NCBI GenBank assembly: GCA_032158295.1
Contig: CM063244.1
Coordinates: forward strand, 7,115,097 to 7,179,096
DNA from: Pycnopodia helianthoides
Taxonomy: Eukaryota > Echinodermata > Asteroidea > Forcipulatida > Asteriidae
Direction: 5' to 3'
Length of the DNA: 64,000 nucleotides
Below are positions 23,963-36,088 of this stretch, piece by piece; position 1 is the first letter of the stretch, and every line of letters starts with the position of its first letter. Position numbers and translations under genes: made by a program. The notes under the pieces are model-generated. The model made no database searches, was not told the origin of the DNA, and was given only the letters and a program-made list of their open reading frames with translations.

Positions 23963-26639
23963 ACATGACACTCAATGTGTGACTTTCTTCAGTTCATGGA
24001 ACTCGGATTGGGGGGAGGGGGTCAATTCTGTCTCGGGAACTTCTAAGAGAGTAAGGTTTTATGTTAAACTACGAAAGATCCAAAGATTATTTTCAACTCT
24101 ACAGAAAAAAATAACATGTAATAACTCGCATTAATATTAGTCCACACACTGATGCCTCACTACAACTACTACCTAAGACTCGCCCTCAAATTGTCCTCAA
24201 GAACAATTTAATATGCAATCCTTTCTCAATGACAGGCTGTGAATTCACCTGAGTGACTAGTTTGCCTCCAGCAGCAACCAGGTCCTATACCGGGGCTACA
24301 GCTCGTCCAAGCCAGGGCGCCTTCAGGGCACCAGCCGCTACATTGATTTCCCATCACCATGCTCCGCTACACTTGTAGAGATATGTACACGCGGACGGCT
24401 CTCGGGGAGGGAGAGAAAAAAAATCTCCAGGGTAGCTGTATGGGTTGCCAACGGCATTAAAACCTTGGCAAATTTCCAATAAGGGTTTTTGAACTGGCGT
24501 TTTTTGAGGATTTGTTTTATTCCCCGGTGCTATCGTGATGTCATGGTGTGATGTGGCGGCTTCTATCTGACGAACAGCTACACTTCTCCCCCCACCCACT
24601 CCACGACCCGGCAAGTAACCTGGTAATTATTGTCGACACTTTCATGCTGACACTTTGAAACATGTCGGCCCTGACGTGTCGAACTCAAGTGACTTTACCG
24701 ACAATATCAAGGCTGTACAACCAGCGGTCATTTCAAACGTCAAATGGCATGCAGGTTCCCATTTGATTTAAAAAGCCAGCGATACAGCACGGTGGACCGA
24801 CGAGGCGGAAATATTACTTTAGTTTTTGTCATCTTGTGCTGAGGTGTTTAAAAATGACAAAACGGTCAGTTGCACAGTGCTTCTATCACTCAAAACCACA
24901 CTGGACGAATGGTCAGACAGTAGGAGGGTTGTACTGTGCAGAGGCATTCACAATAACATATCACATTGCAACGTAAGGTGTTCCGTTGTTAGGGCCAGCC
25001 TTGAAAGGGAAGCCGGGCCGGGCCGATGTGTCCTCTCCATTACTGATACCATGCATCTGTTTGGAATTAATTTTACCTTTTTTAAAGAATTATTCATGCA
25101 CTGAAGCACCTACAGTGTTTTGTAACTGCGAGTTATGTTTAAAAAACAACAAAATTTGCCTCTTGAAATCCAACCATCGGAACATGCGGTCCGCCATTTT
25201 GTGAAGTCAACTCCGTGGTTCTGCGAAATAGCAGACCGCGTTCTGCATGAAATTACAAAAAAAAGTTACACAATTTCAAGGGATAGTTGTGTAAATCATT
25301 ACATTCAACATCTTTCCAACCACACTCATTTCATAACAAACGTCTTGTATAGCCCAAAAGCGCCCAATCCGAAGGCAATGTGCCCTTTTAAGAGTCACCG
25401 AAATAGGTAACTCGTTGTGAGAAGAAGATTGTTTTTAACTGAGATAGAAAAAGGTTTCACGTCAATAAAGATAAGCGACAGTGTACCCTTCAGTTCAATG
25501 CGTTATTACATATCTCCAAGATGATAAATCTCCTTCAAAACGTTCCCCGGACCTTTACGGGGTACCCTTTGACCTTGATGACAGCCTGCTGACGCAAGTG
25601 TCATCACAAACGCGCGTCATAGGTGTACATTCTCTTGTGCCATCCCAAACACTTATAACAGCACACGTCCCAGTGACTAGCAACTGGATTGCCGCACCGA
25701 GAGTGTATGTATTATTAGCAGAGATCTTTTAGGTGAGTAAATCAAGTCGTTCCCTGTCCTATAATCATCTCAATTTTCCCCCTTTATGGCTTGCGATCTC
25801 TGGGGGTGCGTCGTCCATCATCTCGAGGAAAAGTGTTGCACGGGAGCCAGCAGTCGGGAACTATGTCGCAACGTGACCACGCGAATGACGTAATCAACCC
25901 ACCACAGAGAAACCGTCGAGAGAGATTATTCGAGGACAAGTACGTCATTAGTTCCAGCACGCTGCACGTTGGATAATTCTGACGCCGCTAGGTGTTGAAT
26001 AGACTAAAGGCGATATTTAGGGATACCACTTTAGAGTTGTGCAGACCGGAAATAATCCTTTCGCTACACCACGACAAAGTCAAACTAAAAAATGTGTCCA
26101 TTTGTTCCCCGTGACAAGCGAAAAGGCATTGTTCTCACTTTTAATGTAATGTCCATTATTTACAAATACACGGTCCGTATTTATGATTCTTGGTTTTACA
26201 GAGCCCAGAGGGCGGTATCGTTAGCACTGGTTATCTATCCGGTACCAATTCATATACTTGATTCTGACTCACTGAGTATTAAAGCATACCAGTAGGGGAA
26301 GTTCTGTCAACATTGCAAGGACTTACCTTTTATTGATTCAAAGAGTCCAGATTAAAGCGTACAACATGCAATAGATATTGCCAACCTGCCAAATAGATAC
26401 CGGAGGCTGCACTTTCAATAGAGAACCTTAACTTGACTCAAAGAGAGAAAGCACAGCAGACGCACCGCACAAACCAAGCAAATACACATCTATCATGATG
26501 TCGTCATCTGTGTCAGGTACCCTGTATACAAAAGTGACAATGACAGTTCAAAATCTCATATCATGGACCAGACTATCTTTTCCTTCAAGCCTCGGTTTGG
26601 TCACATTGGATCAAATAACGTAAGATAACAAAACATTAA
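23963..26639. other. Non-coding stretch, no feature recognised
   Basis: Several 60-90 codon frames lie on both strands with no recognisable domain and no good splice pairs. Near 25348-25400 a 'tatagcccaaaagcgcccaatccgaagg' phrase resembles a worn repeat end. Confidence 0.45.
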
Positions 26640-27040
26640 AATTCACAATGCGCTGTTCCATCAAGATCACAGCACACTGGATAGAGGTGAGTCTAAAGAG
26701 CTTTGCGGAGTATATACGATAAACTAAACCGATTCCCTATAATGACAGGAAGAAGGTTGTTCGAAATCATTGGTCCAGCTACACTGCAAGGTTTTTGAAA
26801 AAGAACTTCTTTTGCACGGGAACATTCAATTCGAGTGAGTGATGCCAAATGTGGACCGAATAAAACGTGTGGCGTAACACTGGAAAGTTATCGATAGGAG
26901 TAGTTTTGTTCAAGCATAAAACAAAAAGAGCTAGTTTAAAATGAATCCGTTCTGTAATTGGGAGCCAAAGAAGATCTCTGAGTGACGGGGGTTATGTTCT
27001 CTCAAACCATCCTTGCTCTATGCTCAAAGGAACATACCAG
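26640..27040 (-). pseudogene. Non-LTR retrotransposon reverse transcriptase, C-terminal remnant 1
   Basis: Read on the - strand around 26990-26915 the frame gives LRDLLWLPITERIHFKL followed by LFVLCLN. This matches the conserved post-polymerase motif (LHWLPV..RI.FKL...VYKCLN) of CR1/L2/Jockey-like LINEs. Further along come NVPVQKK-like, 'FFKNLAV' and 'LFRLTSIQCA' phrases in shifting frames with stops. It is a dead 5'-truncated copy. The exact clade is not resolved. Confidence 0.7.
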
Positions 27041-28187
27041 ACGAGCTGCACTACTTTGTTATCTTTCAACTCGGTCCAATTCATATGACATAACACCGAA
27101 TAAAAGAAAGATTGCCATAATATATAGGAGAGAAGACTAGAGCTCTGACAACATGATGAAGAGTATCCTCGTCAAGTGTACCTTTTGATTCTCCTCATGT
27201 TTCGTAATTGAAAATTGATTGATCGGCACTAGGCTAGAAACTTGCTTGCTCATTGTCACTGAATAAAACATGATTCGTAAATTGCGGACGGAAGAACAAA
27301 TTTAAGCAGACAGAGAAGAAAAGCAAGACAGCCGCACTACCGTGATGGAAAAGGGTCCATGCTACACCGTTATTACCTGTAGTGACTTTAATTCCGACAC
27401 TGCTCGCGAAACGGCAAAACATATACCCTGTCCAACTGAATGTTATTCAGTACGGAAATGTTTTGGTTAAGCTATGTCCACCTGGTATGTCTCGCAGTGT
27501 GATAGTCGCGGTGTAAGTGACTACATTATTTTGTCACTCCACACGCTATAGGATCCAACACACGCTGAGAGCTTATCGTCGTGGAATGCAATACCAAGAA
27601 AAATCCAAGTGGGCTTGGATCGGCATTTTTGATGAAAAAAAAAAAAAAAAAACACATTTTAAGTCTGGCATAAGCGTCTCCCTTTGGTGTTGATTGTTCC
27701 AGGCTGGGATATATAGGGATGCGAAGTGTTCGTGTGGCGGTAATTTACGGCTTTTCTGGCCCATTTGTTTTTAAAATATCTTACATTTTTGAAGGCGCAG
27801 GCCTGTACCTTTGATTGATGTGTTCAGTGAACCTACAATTCGGAAGGTTTGTTTGTTTGTTTGAAATAAAAAAAATAAAAAAACAAACTCATGGGATTGC
27901 TTCGTTGGGGCTGTTTCCTCATTCTTAAACCGTTTTCTCATCAAGTTATTTATTTCAAGTCCAATTTCTCCTTTCGTCGTATAGGTTTTTATAAGAGAGC
28001 AACTAAGCATATCGATTCCACGCAGAAAAGAAGTATAAACAAACCAGACATTCTCAAAATAGGAACATATTCTTTGATTCTTGTCTTTAATTTGCCCAAC
28101 GAGTCGAGTCCAAATTTGGCCTACGAGTGCAACAACCTCCGTTATTTGTGACAAATGTGCACAGAGAGGGGACAAAATATATAGAAT

Positions 28188-28262
28188 AGAATAGAATTGT
28201 TTATTCAGCCAATGATTAAAACCAATCACAGGAATTTGAAATATTGGTCTCGCATCATCATT
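28188..28262 (-). mobile_element. LINE-like 3' end with ATTCT-type tail
   Basis: On the - strand this reads 'gagaccaatattt..aat.cctgtgattg..ttttaatcattggctgaataaac' followed by ATTCT repeats. The same sequence ends the + strand element at 34737-34825. A shared 3' end with a simple-repeat tail is typical of LINE insertions. Confidence 0.6.
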
Positions 28263-28392
28263 AAAAACTTTAGTATTATATAAACAAAAGCTATACCTGA
28301 AATGATTTATCATGTTTATCAAACTTTCCAAATGCAGACAAATTTATATACCTTCACTTGGGAATTTAAAACAATGTATATAAACCGATCAA

Positions 28393-28418
28393 ACACACAC
28401 ACACACACACACACACAC
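28393..28418 (+). repeat. (CA)n microsatellite
   Basis: About 26 bases of CA repeats. Confidence 0.9.
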
Positions 28419-28799
28419 CCTCACCAAGATACATTCATGTCAACTATAGCTTTCGACGCTACATTGTGTTTTAATATTCTGCAAATAATTTTTTTTATTT
28501 CATAATAAAAACAAGATTTACAACATCAGAAAGCCAGGTGTTCCCCCTAAAAATGAGCGATAAAATACTTGTATACATCATTTTCACAATGTTTGATTTT
28601 GTTAAATCGTTCAATGTACTTTTACTATATATTTATGAAAATAACGACGCCCACAAATTATAAGATATTGATAAGTATATACTTGATTTTATAATTTGTG
28701 AGCATCATCATTTTCATAAACGTATTGTAAAATTATATTAAAAGATTTAACCCCCCAAAACATAGCGAAATTTTGTATAAGCTAAGGCCATCTCCCTAC

Positions 28800-29115
28800 T
28801 AGTTTTATATATACACCAAATATATATATCAAATAATAAACCACAAGGGAAACTGACTTGGTACATCTTTTAAATGATTTCGGATTGAACAAAGAAAAAT
28901 TGACTAGAGCGGGATTTGAACCAACGACCTCCGGTTTAACTTGCCGGCGCTCTACCAACTGAGCTATCTAGCTCTATTGGCGGTCTCCCTATTTGGTCAA
29001 TATCTTTGTTCGGGGGGTGCCAGTCAGAAGCCATTCAACCGCAAACTGCCAAGTAGCCAGGGATCACACCCAGGTAACGATACAACCTGGGAAGCGGCAG
29101 ACAGGGGATCACCTT
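28800..29115 (-). mobile_element. tRNA-derived SINE with well-preserved head
   Basis: On the - strand the segment 28973-28902 reads as a tRNA: a D arm (TAGCTCAGTTGGTAGAGC), an anticodon-arm-like CCGG..CCGG stem, and a T arm (GGTTCAAATCC). Six of seven acceptor pairs form between AGCTAGA and TCTAGTC. The anticodon loop lacks the invariant U33, so it is a SINE head, not a working tRNA. The downstream body 'gtcaatttttctttgttcaa' recurs at 57203. Confidence 0.65.
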
Positions 29116-29213
29116 AAGGGGATGCGACTTTTTATATCAGATATCAAATAATAAACCACAAGGGAAACTGACTTGGTACATTTTTAAAATGATTTCGGGT
29201 TGAACAAAGAAAA
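28827..29213. repeat. Long direct repeats (about 72 bases) bracketing the SINE
   Basis: The sequences at 28827-28899 and 29142-29213 are nearly identical (TATCAAATAATAAACCACAA...), 315 bases apart. They enclose the tRNA-like head and its upstream part. Confidence 0.8.
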
Positions 29214-30540
29214 TACACAAATATATATATATATATATAATATATATAATGTATTGAAAACTTCGGAATATATTTTCATTTGTAAATGGCAAGAACCGCT
29301 GAAATTGTTATTCACGCCAATCTGTAAAATCTTACCAAATTGTGTGACCTGTGTCACTGTTTTGATCTTGTGCATTTTATCGAGAAGATAACTTTTCTGG
29401 TGCCCGGTTTTAGAATAACCTTAAGTGGTATTTCGTGGAAGCCTATTTATACCGGTAATTTTTATGGTTTCGAAAATACCTTGTGCTCAAGCTGAAGTAA
29501 ACATGCAATGGAATGAAAAAACACCAGAAAATAATGTTGTAATCGATAGAAAGTACAAAATGTCATAAACACAAATAACAGAAAAGTGAGTTAAACAAAG
29601 TCATCCAACACAGGCAAAATCCATCAGAGCAAAAATGAAAACAAATATATAAAAGAATTGCATTATACAGTCAAATGTAAAAATGTTGGCAAACAAGATC
29701 AAGAATTTGCAGACAAAGAGAACGAACTAACCTTAGCCCCCAACCCTACTCCCCAACAAAATTAATGCATTACACAAAATATAAACCCCCAAAGTATAAG
29801 CTAATCGAAGAAAATAAAAACAACATCTGGTAAAACGCCGAGTCGGGGACCTTGCTATGTTAAAGTGATAATGGGGAAAGTGCGGAGTACCATGAGGAAA
29901 TGAGATAAAGATACCGGAAACGTTTGCGGTGGTGCCCCCGCCCCCTTCCCCCAAGGAGGGAGGGGAGAAACTGTCAGGAAAAAATAATTCAGAAATTCTT
30001 TACATAAAAATATGAAAAACAGACAATGGCGTTAAAATAATCCTGGGTGAGAAACCCTATATACAAACAGCAAGTATAGCACTATATTAGAAAGAATAAA
30101 GGATAACAATATAGCAAGATCAAATATAAGTTGTTCAAAACAAAACCCTTCTTAAATTTAAGATTGTAAAACAAAAAAAGATCAAAGGGAAAACAATCAG
30201 GGCAAACGTTATTACAATGTTTTAAAGATAAATACGTTTGAGATTGAACATGGATAAAACAGATGTGAAGTTAACTTTAAAAGCTTGGCAAGGATTTATT
30301 AAGTTGAAATCGAAAGTAAGATTATTGCCATCAATATGACAGTAGTTGCATAACATTTAATTAAAGTTAACGCTAATGATCAAGGCACACATTGATTACA
30401 ATTATTTAAATCATACACTTTTGTTGGTATCTTCTTGGGAGATTTTAATACTTACTAAAGTTTCATTTTCATCTATTTTTTATTCCCCCCCAAGACAGTG
30501 GTCTGTTAACTGAGACTATATGTAATTAAAGAGGCCCAAC
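29214..30540. other. AT-rich non-coding stretch
   Basis: Contains a short TA microsatellite near 29220 and A-rich sequence from about 29500 to 30360. No coding frame or element is recognised. Confidence 0.5.
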
Positions 30541-30544
30541 TGCC

Positions 30545-30708
30545 CCCAGTTTGGGGTTTGGGTGGGGTTGTGGTTGGGGTTGGGTGGGGTTGGGGTTGGG
30601 GTTGGGGTTGCGGTTGCGGTTGGGGTTGTGGTGGGGTTAAGGTTGGTGTTGGGGTTGGGGTTAAGGTTGGGGTTGGGGTGGGGTTGCGGTTGGGATGGGG
30701 CAGGATTG
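30545..30708 (+). repeat. (GGGGTT)n-like G-rich tract
   Basis: About 160 bases dominated by GGGGTT and GGGTGGGGTT units with repeated runs of four G. It could form G-quadruplexes on the + strand. Long open frames across it are a by-product of the simple repeat. Confidence 0.9.
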
Positions 30709-30954
30709 AATCTATGCTTCTGTGGGGTGTGGCCCCATTCCCTTTTTACAAATTAAAAAACACGTTGAGTAGACTAAGACGACTCGTTCTTTTTTTCTCC
30801 AAAGGTAGGGGGCATTACTAACCCTGGTATCCCCCAAAACCATGTTTCAATTGCACTGTAGTGATTACTGTGGTTAAAACTAGTCGTTTCAATATGGTAA
30901 ATACATCATTTCAGGGTAAAATTTCGTAGTGCTGCTTGAGCACAAAACGGAGCT

Positions 30955-31112
30955 AATCAAAACAAAAATTTGCTTACCGGTGTAAGGTTACCAGCCCCCC
31001 CCCCAAAAAGCATATGTACCATTCGTGACTGGTATGCTGCTCAATTTTGCTTAGCGGAAAAATGTCAAGCAATACTTGCTGCTTTAAGCAGCACATATGA
31101 AATTGGGCCAAG
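30955..31112. mobile_element. Interspersed repeat, family G, copy 1
   Basis: Shares 'gcttac', 'atgtaccat..gtgactggtat', 'tttgcttagc..aaaatgt.aagcaatac' and 'gaaattgggcc' with 38790-38957 and with the right edge of the window (63853-64000). Probably a non-autonomous element; the class is unclear. Confidence 0.55.
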
Positions 31113-32028
31113 TTTGTAATGAAGCCAAGAAGTATATCCGTATAGAGCATACCAAGCAGAAAGGTTCGTTTCTACACACATCAGTGCATGAAGTCTGTTC
31201 AAAACAGTGTAGCGAACCTCACATGCACAGAAGGCCTGTAAGTGGCATCTAAACTGCCACAGGCCTATCCTATATTTTAATGTCCTTCAAATCGTTTTTG
31301 AGTTGTACCGGAATATAACAATTAACTCTGCGTAGTATTTGTGTTGCTGTATTTAAATGCTGCAGACTGTCACTCATATCAGAGTCAAATTAGATATTGG
31401 TAATAATATTTGTTTAAATATATATTTCAAGTATGGCAAAATAGAATAGAGTATAAAGCATTTTGTTTCATATAAATAATTAAATGAAAATGGCAAGTGG
31501 CAATGTTATATACGCATATATTTTGTACGCCCACGAGATAGCTGTGTATTATGACACATACAAAAAGGGCATACTAACGTGTCAAACGTTCAAATAGAAT
31601 GATTTATCCGAAGAATGCGACATGTAAGCTTGCCCCCCCAGGAAAAAACAATATAAGTATAGAGTTGTTTATGGGTTAATCGTTCTCATTGCACAGATAG
31701 ATATATATATATAGTTAGAAATATTAATATTTAAAAACAACATTTAGTTATATTAAATACATTATTGTGTATTTTCTATTTAGTACATGTTCATTACAAA
31801 ATGCGTATTTTGATATAGATTTCTTAACATTGACTTGAAATCGAGTACAAAAAATTGTATCATTCGTTTACGTCTTATACAGATTCATGTTTTCAGACAT
31901 AATTTTCCGATAGTCTGCATAACAATTTAAATTCAAATATGTTTCAATGAATACTTCAATTTCTCTCTCGAAAAGGGCAAAACATCTGTCAGAAAAATGT
32001 GTTTTGCTCGGGAGAATACAACAAGATG
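31113..32028. other. Stretch downstream of the EEP gene's stop codon
   Basis: AT-rich. No repeat family is recognised. The portion nearest 32154 should include the 3' untranslated region of the - strand EEP gene. Confidence 0.45.
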
Positions 32029-32112
32029 GGAGGATAGAACAAAATGGCCGCTCAGTGATAAAACAAAATGGCTCCTCGGTGATGAAACAAAATGGCCACT
32101 CAGTGATACAAG
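32029..32112. repeat. About 26-bp tandem repeat, three units
   Basis: Units of the form GAACAAAATGGCCGCTCAGTG (with NNTGGCTCC and NNTGGCCACT variants) are repeated about three times. They lie within 130 bases of the EEP stop codon, so probably in the 3' untranslated region. Confidence 0.75.
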
Positions 32113-32154
32113 TCGCTGCACTTGAACCTGTACAAAAGGAGAGCGATTAAGGAC

Positions 32155-32874
32155 TCAATTTTTCAGAATGATTGCAGCCTTAACCATTAGATGATCTGAC
32201 GGGTTCAGCTCCTCAGGCAAGATGGCGTAAACAGTTCTCAGTGAATCTTGAAAAAGGTGACAACAGAAAAACAGGAGGAGCACCGTACCTATGCAGCACA
32301 TACAAAGCTGGTAGACGGGCCGCAGGTAACACAACGGACAGAGAAGGTGCAGGAGCACCGCGACGGCGGACCGTCTGGAATGGGAGACCTGAGGTAGAAA
32401 AGACACAGGGGGTTTCCCCCGCAAAGCATGACCAAAACAAGCGCGTAAACACCGAGATGACGGTCTGCGTCTTGCCGCTCTAAGCTGCTGCACGAGGGGT
32501 ACCAAAGCAGCGAGGACCTGCACGAGTAGCACGCCGAGTACTAAAAGCACGACCAGGCAGTTCCTGTACGCGTTGGCGGAGCACTCCGGACACTTGGGCA
32601 ACTCGCAGCTGTTTTTGTTGCCCCCGGAAACGCAAACCCCACAACGGCAGGACCCATGAGGACCGCAGTCGTGCAAACAACCCCTTGAACTCAGGGTGTC
32701 GTAGAAGATGGACTTGGAGGCGTTGAGGACGGTGGCGAGTCGACTCCAGATGATGTGCATCGAGTATCTCTTGGAGTAATCCATACCGAGGCCGATCGTA
32801 GTGCAGGAGACGACTGTCCATGACTTTGGTGAGAGTAAGATGCGATCTGGTCGACTCTGAAAACCTGGCTTGGG
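32155..32874 (-). CDS. Membrane-anchored EEP-fold phosphodiesterase, terminal coding exon
   Basis: This 239-residue terminal exon opens at acceptor ttttattcacag|CCC in phase 0 and ends with TGA at 32157-32155. Residues 1-16 finish the EEP core (GFQSRPDRILLSP). Residues 66-98 are cysteine-rich (CLHDCGPHGSCRCGVC...CPEC), EGF-like in spacing. Residues 106-128 form a strong transmembrane helix followed by a basic stretch (LRAARRRPSSR), which predicts a cytoplasmic loop. Residues 170-208 are again hydrophobic and Cys-rich. Residues 226-231 read SDHLMV, matching the Asp-His catalytic motif that normally closes the EEP fold. EEP enzymes cleave phosphoester bonds in nucleic acids, sphingomyelin or inositol phosphates; the substrate here is unknown. 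Two membrane crossings would bring SDH back to the side of the core; three would not. Confidence 0.85.
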   Translation of the reverse strand, partial: PKPGFQSRPDRILLSPKSWTVVSCTTIGLGMDYSKRYSMHIIWSRLATVLNASKSIFYDTLSSRGCLHDCGPHGSCRCGVCVSGGNKNSCELPKCPECSANAYRNCLVVLLVLGVLLVQVLAALVPLVQQLRAARRRPSSRCLRACFGHALRGKPPVSFLPQVSHSRRSAVAVLLHLLCPLCYLRPVYQLCMCCIGTVLLLFFCCHLFQDSLRTVYAILPEELNPSDHLMVKAAIILKN

Positions 32875-33189
32875 CTGTGAATAAAAAATATAAAAAAAAT
32901 ATTTCTCTTTTCTCTCTTTCCTTTTCCCTACCATCGAGTTTATAATATCCCTATTAAATTCAAACATTAACAATAATTTATACAATTTATTTTGAGTTTT
33001 TTTTAAATAACATTTTAAAGTTTGTGTACAAAACAATACAGAAAGTATATTAATATGGCTGTAAACTCAATCATTGTCTGACATCAGTCTGTTTGATACT
33101 TTGAAGTACTGCGAAGACAGATTCAACCTGGGCTAGTTTAAAAAGGTACTAAATAATTACAAGAGAAATGGCATTTATCATACTTCTCA

Positions 33190-33675
33190 CCAATGACCAG
33201 TCACTGTAACTGACCGGACACTGTTAATTCTCAGTGGATGTTTATGACCAGTCACAGTTAGTGACCACGCAGTCACTATTACTGACCACGCAGTCACTAT
33301 TACTGAACACGCAGTCACTATTACTTACCACGCAGTCACTATTACTGACCAGTCACTGTTACTGATCAGTGACTGTTTATGATCAGTCACTATTACTGAC
33401 AGTCAAATATTTCTGACCAGTGACTGCTACTGACCAGTCACTTTTACTGACCAGTGACTATTATTGACCAGCAACTATTATTAGCCAATCACTGTTGCCG
33501 ACCAGTCACCATTCCTTGCCAATCACTGTTACTGACCAGTCACTGTTACTGACCAGTCACTATTATTGACCAATCGCTGTTACTGACCAGTCGCTGTTAC
33601 TGACCAGTCACTATAACTGACCAGTCACACTACACTGACCACGTCCCTATTACTGACAGTCACTATTACTGAAAC
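33190..33675. repeat. 17-bp minisatellite
   Basis: Roughly 25 units of GACCAGTCACTGTTACT with many variants (AATCAC, ACGCAG, TATTATT). It lies within the intron before the terminal exon of the - strand EEP gene. Confidence 0.92.
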
Positions 33676-33967
33676 AAAACAAAACATATCAATTGCAGGA
33701 TGTTCTGTCTCATTCTGTCTCAAGTACAAAACACAAAATATATTAAATTGTTTATTTCAATATTGTTTTGTTTATCAATTTTGTTAATCTTTCCGGCAAT
33801 GAAAAATAAATAAAATAAATAAAAAGCAGACAAGCTCAGTTACCCATACGCTTGAAAACACCTGTGTAGAAAAGACAAAGAAGCAATGTGAGATGCAAAA
33901 AAGAAACAACTATGGGGAAAGCCCACGAAATCAGGTAAAGACTGAAAACCCAATCCTCGTGCGGAGC

Positions 33968-34041
33968 TCCTGTCCGAGGTGGGATTTGATCCGAGGTCCA
34001 CAGAGGTGAAAGGCAAGATACCACTCCGCCGACCTCGGCTG
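33968..34041 (-). mobile_element. tRNA-derived SINE head
   Basis: On the - strand, CCGAGGT at 34037 pairs with ACCTCGG near 33974, and a GGATCAAATCC T-arm and a GGCGGAGTGG D-arm lie between. The fold is degenerate and is followed by SINE-like sequence, so it is not a working tRNA. It abuts the fold-back repeat at 34035. Confidence 0.5.
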
Positions 34042-34190
34042 GTTTTCACAAAGCACTTAAAATTCATCTTATGATGAGCTGCCAGTATCATCATAGTGAT
34101 TTGTATTGTGATATCACACTTAGCTTAACAACTAAGATTGATACACAGCTAAGATCAATCTTAGCTCTTTGTGCAATCGGCCCCCGATCC
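34035..34190. mobile_element. Fold-back element, family F, diverged copy
   Basis: Ends 'ggttttcacaaagcac' and 'gctctttgtgcaatcggcccc' are inverted relatives of the ends of 38613-38774 and 56522-56664. The interior has 'catcttatgatga' and 'cttagctta' words seen in the 56522 copy. Confidence 0.55.
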
Positions 34191-34736
34191 CCTAAAGCTT
34201 AAATCAAAAAACAAAAGATATACACATAAAACTCATCAACCTCATCAAAGGGTAGCCGTCCCTTCCTCTGCGGAAAAAAAGAAGAGAATTAAAGATGGTC
34301 CTTGTTCTCTGATTAATAAAGAGGATATTTCTTTGATCAGATTACCAACATGCCATCTACGAACACATCAATCCTATTCAACACGTTTTTCTATCATTAT
34401 CCGAGACATAGTTTGTTTTGTAACGGACAACATTCTCAATTGACTCAACAAATGTATAGCACATGTGTCCAGTATATGTTGAAGCTGTATTGGAGTGTAG
34501 ACTGTAATTAGCACATGTTTGAACTTTTGAAATCAACTTTTTGATCATGCGAGCTTCATACAAGATCCAGATTTAAAAAATATATAAAAATGTCCACCCA
34601 AAGTGTTTGTAATCAGTTAGCTCTTTTCACACTGAATGCTGATATAGGTATAATAGTTTAATTGTAATGATTGTGTGTATATACTGGGGTTTTTAAAATT
34701 ATTTTTATTGTATTGTATGTTAAGATATCTTTAGTT

Positions 34737-34825
34737 TTTTGATGATCTCGTAAGACCAATATTTAAAGTTCATGTGATTGTTTTTTTTAATCATTGGCTA
34801 AATAAACCACTCTTATTCTATACAA
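34737..34825 (+). mobile_element. LINE-like 3' end, + strand copy
   Basis: Reads 'gatgatctcgtaagaccaatattt..catgtgattg..tttaatcattggctaaataaac' and ends CACTCTTATTCTAT. It matches the reverse complement of 28188-28262. Sequence upstream to about 34390 may belong to the same element, but no reverse-transcriptase motif is legible. Confidence 0.6.
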
Positions 34826-36052
34826 ATCTCGCTTTTAAAAATAAAATGCCGGCTTTGTTTTTTTAAAACAGAAGCAGGTCACACTATAGTTTCAGTTGTG
34901 TTGACATTTTAGAAGCTATGTATGGTATGACGAAATTGCTAAATGATTTAAACATTGGTCATACTGGTTGGCAATGAAGCTCCGGGGAGAAAGTACAGGT
35001 CACCACCACTGGGCCGTATAGGTACTCCTCCTCCTCCAACGACATTGATAGCCCTACAATGACATTGATAGCATTAGGCCCACGATCTTCAACTTTCATT
35101 TAACACCTCTGGAATGTCAATGAATAAAAACCTTCTCTAATTACTATTAAAAAGAAGCTGACTAGATCATTTTACAATGAATCAATTTAGGCCTTTAAAG
35201 GGGGAAGACACACCGTGCTATCCGGCCAGCGAGCAATTACATGCTAAGCACGCATAGAATTGCCAAGCCGGAATCTGGTTATACAGCAGCAATATTTTGC
35301 AAAACTTGTTAAGCTGGAAAATATAAAAGATTGTAATTTGTGATTTCAAATTGTGTCATGTGCGTTTGTTTAAATTCTGTACTTGTTAGAGGTTGGTCTA
35401 GTTTAACAACAGGGTCTTATGCGTAAGACCCGGGGTGGAGGAAGGGGGTAAATGCCCTCCCAAATTCGGGCAAAACAGAGGGGGGAAATCGGGCACAGCG
35501 AGGAGGAAAAAATAAAGAAAACAAAATTCTAAGCCCCCCAAAAAACAAAAACAAAAACACTCTTAAAAACGAAAATTAGAAATATGTTTTTGTCTGTAAA
35601 CAATTTTAACCAAAAAGTCCCTATACGCCCATAAACAGGGTAAATAAGTCATGTACTGTAGTGTAGAGTGAAGTAGTTGATTTTATTTTGAAATCTCTCC
35701 AACATAGAAAGAAACAGTGGAACGCTTACAATAATTAATAGCGCTGCTTCTAAAAATCCATAGAGTGAATACTGCAGAGGACGTTTTATTTAGATCACGG
35801 TAAAAATAGTTCGGACACCGGTTTTGTTTTCAACACCAATTAAACCATGGACAGTCCTTGTCATTGTTCTTGTACGACATCACCCCTTAATGTCAAGAAG
35901 CCATGTTTGTAGCTTCAGGTGGGGTTGTGTGTGAGAGGGGGGGGGGGGTGGCGACCACAGCTAGTTTTCATCATACTGATTAAGAATTGCATCCACTGAA
36001 ACATAACATTGTGCAAAAAAGAAACTGAAATTTGTGGTGTTACATGGCTTCT

Positions 36053-36088
<36 letters not shown>

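Noticed and set aside
27771..28331. 186-codon open frame on the - strand
   Set aside because: It has no recognisable domain and overlaps a LINE-like 3' end. AT-rich composition makes long chance frames likely.
28902..28973. Functional tRNA gene on the - strand
   Set aside because: The anticodon loop lacks U33 and a stem pair is broken. The flanks continue as a SINE body found elsewhere.
30558..30821. Gly/Val-rich open frames over the G-rich tract
   Set aside because: They are translations of a simple repeat and carry no independent coding evidence.
32241..32821. Open frames overlapping the EEP terminal exon in other frames and strands
   Set aside because: They are shadows of the GC-rich coding exon, whose frame is fixed by phase and motif evidence.
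33190..33675. CRISPR-like array
   Set aside because: The 17-bp units are contiguous, without unique spacers, in a eukaryotic intron. It is a minisatellite.
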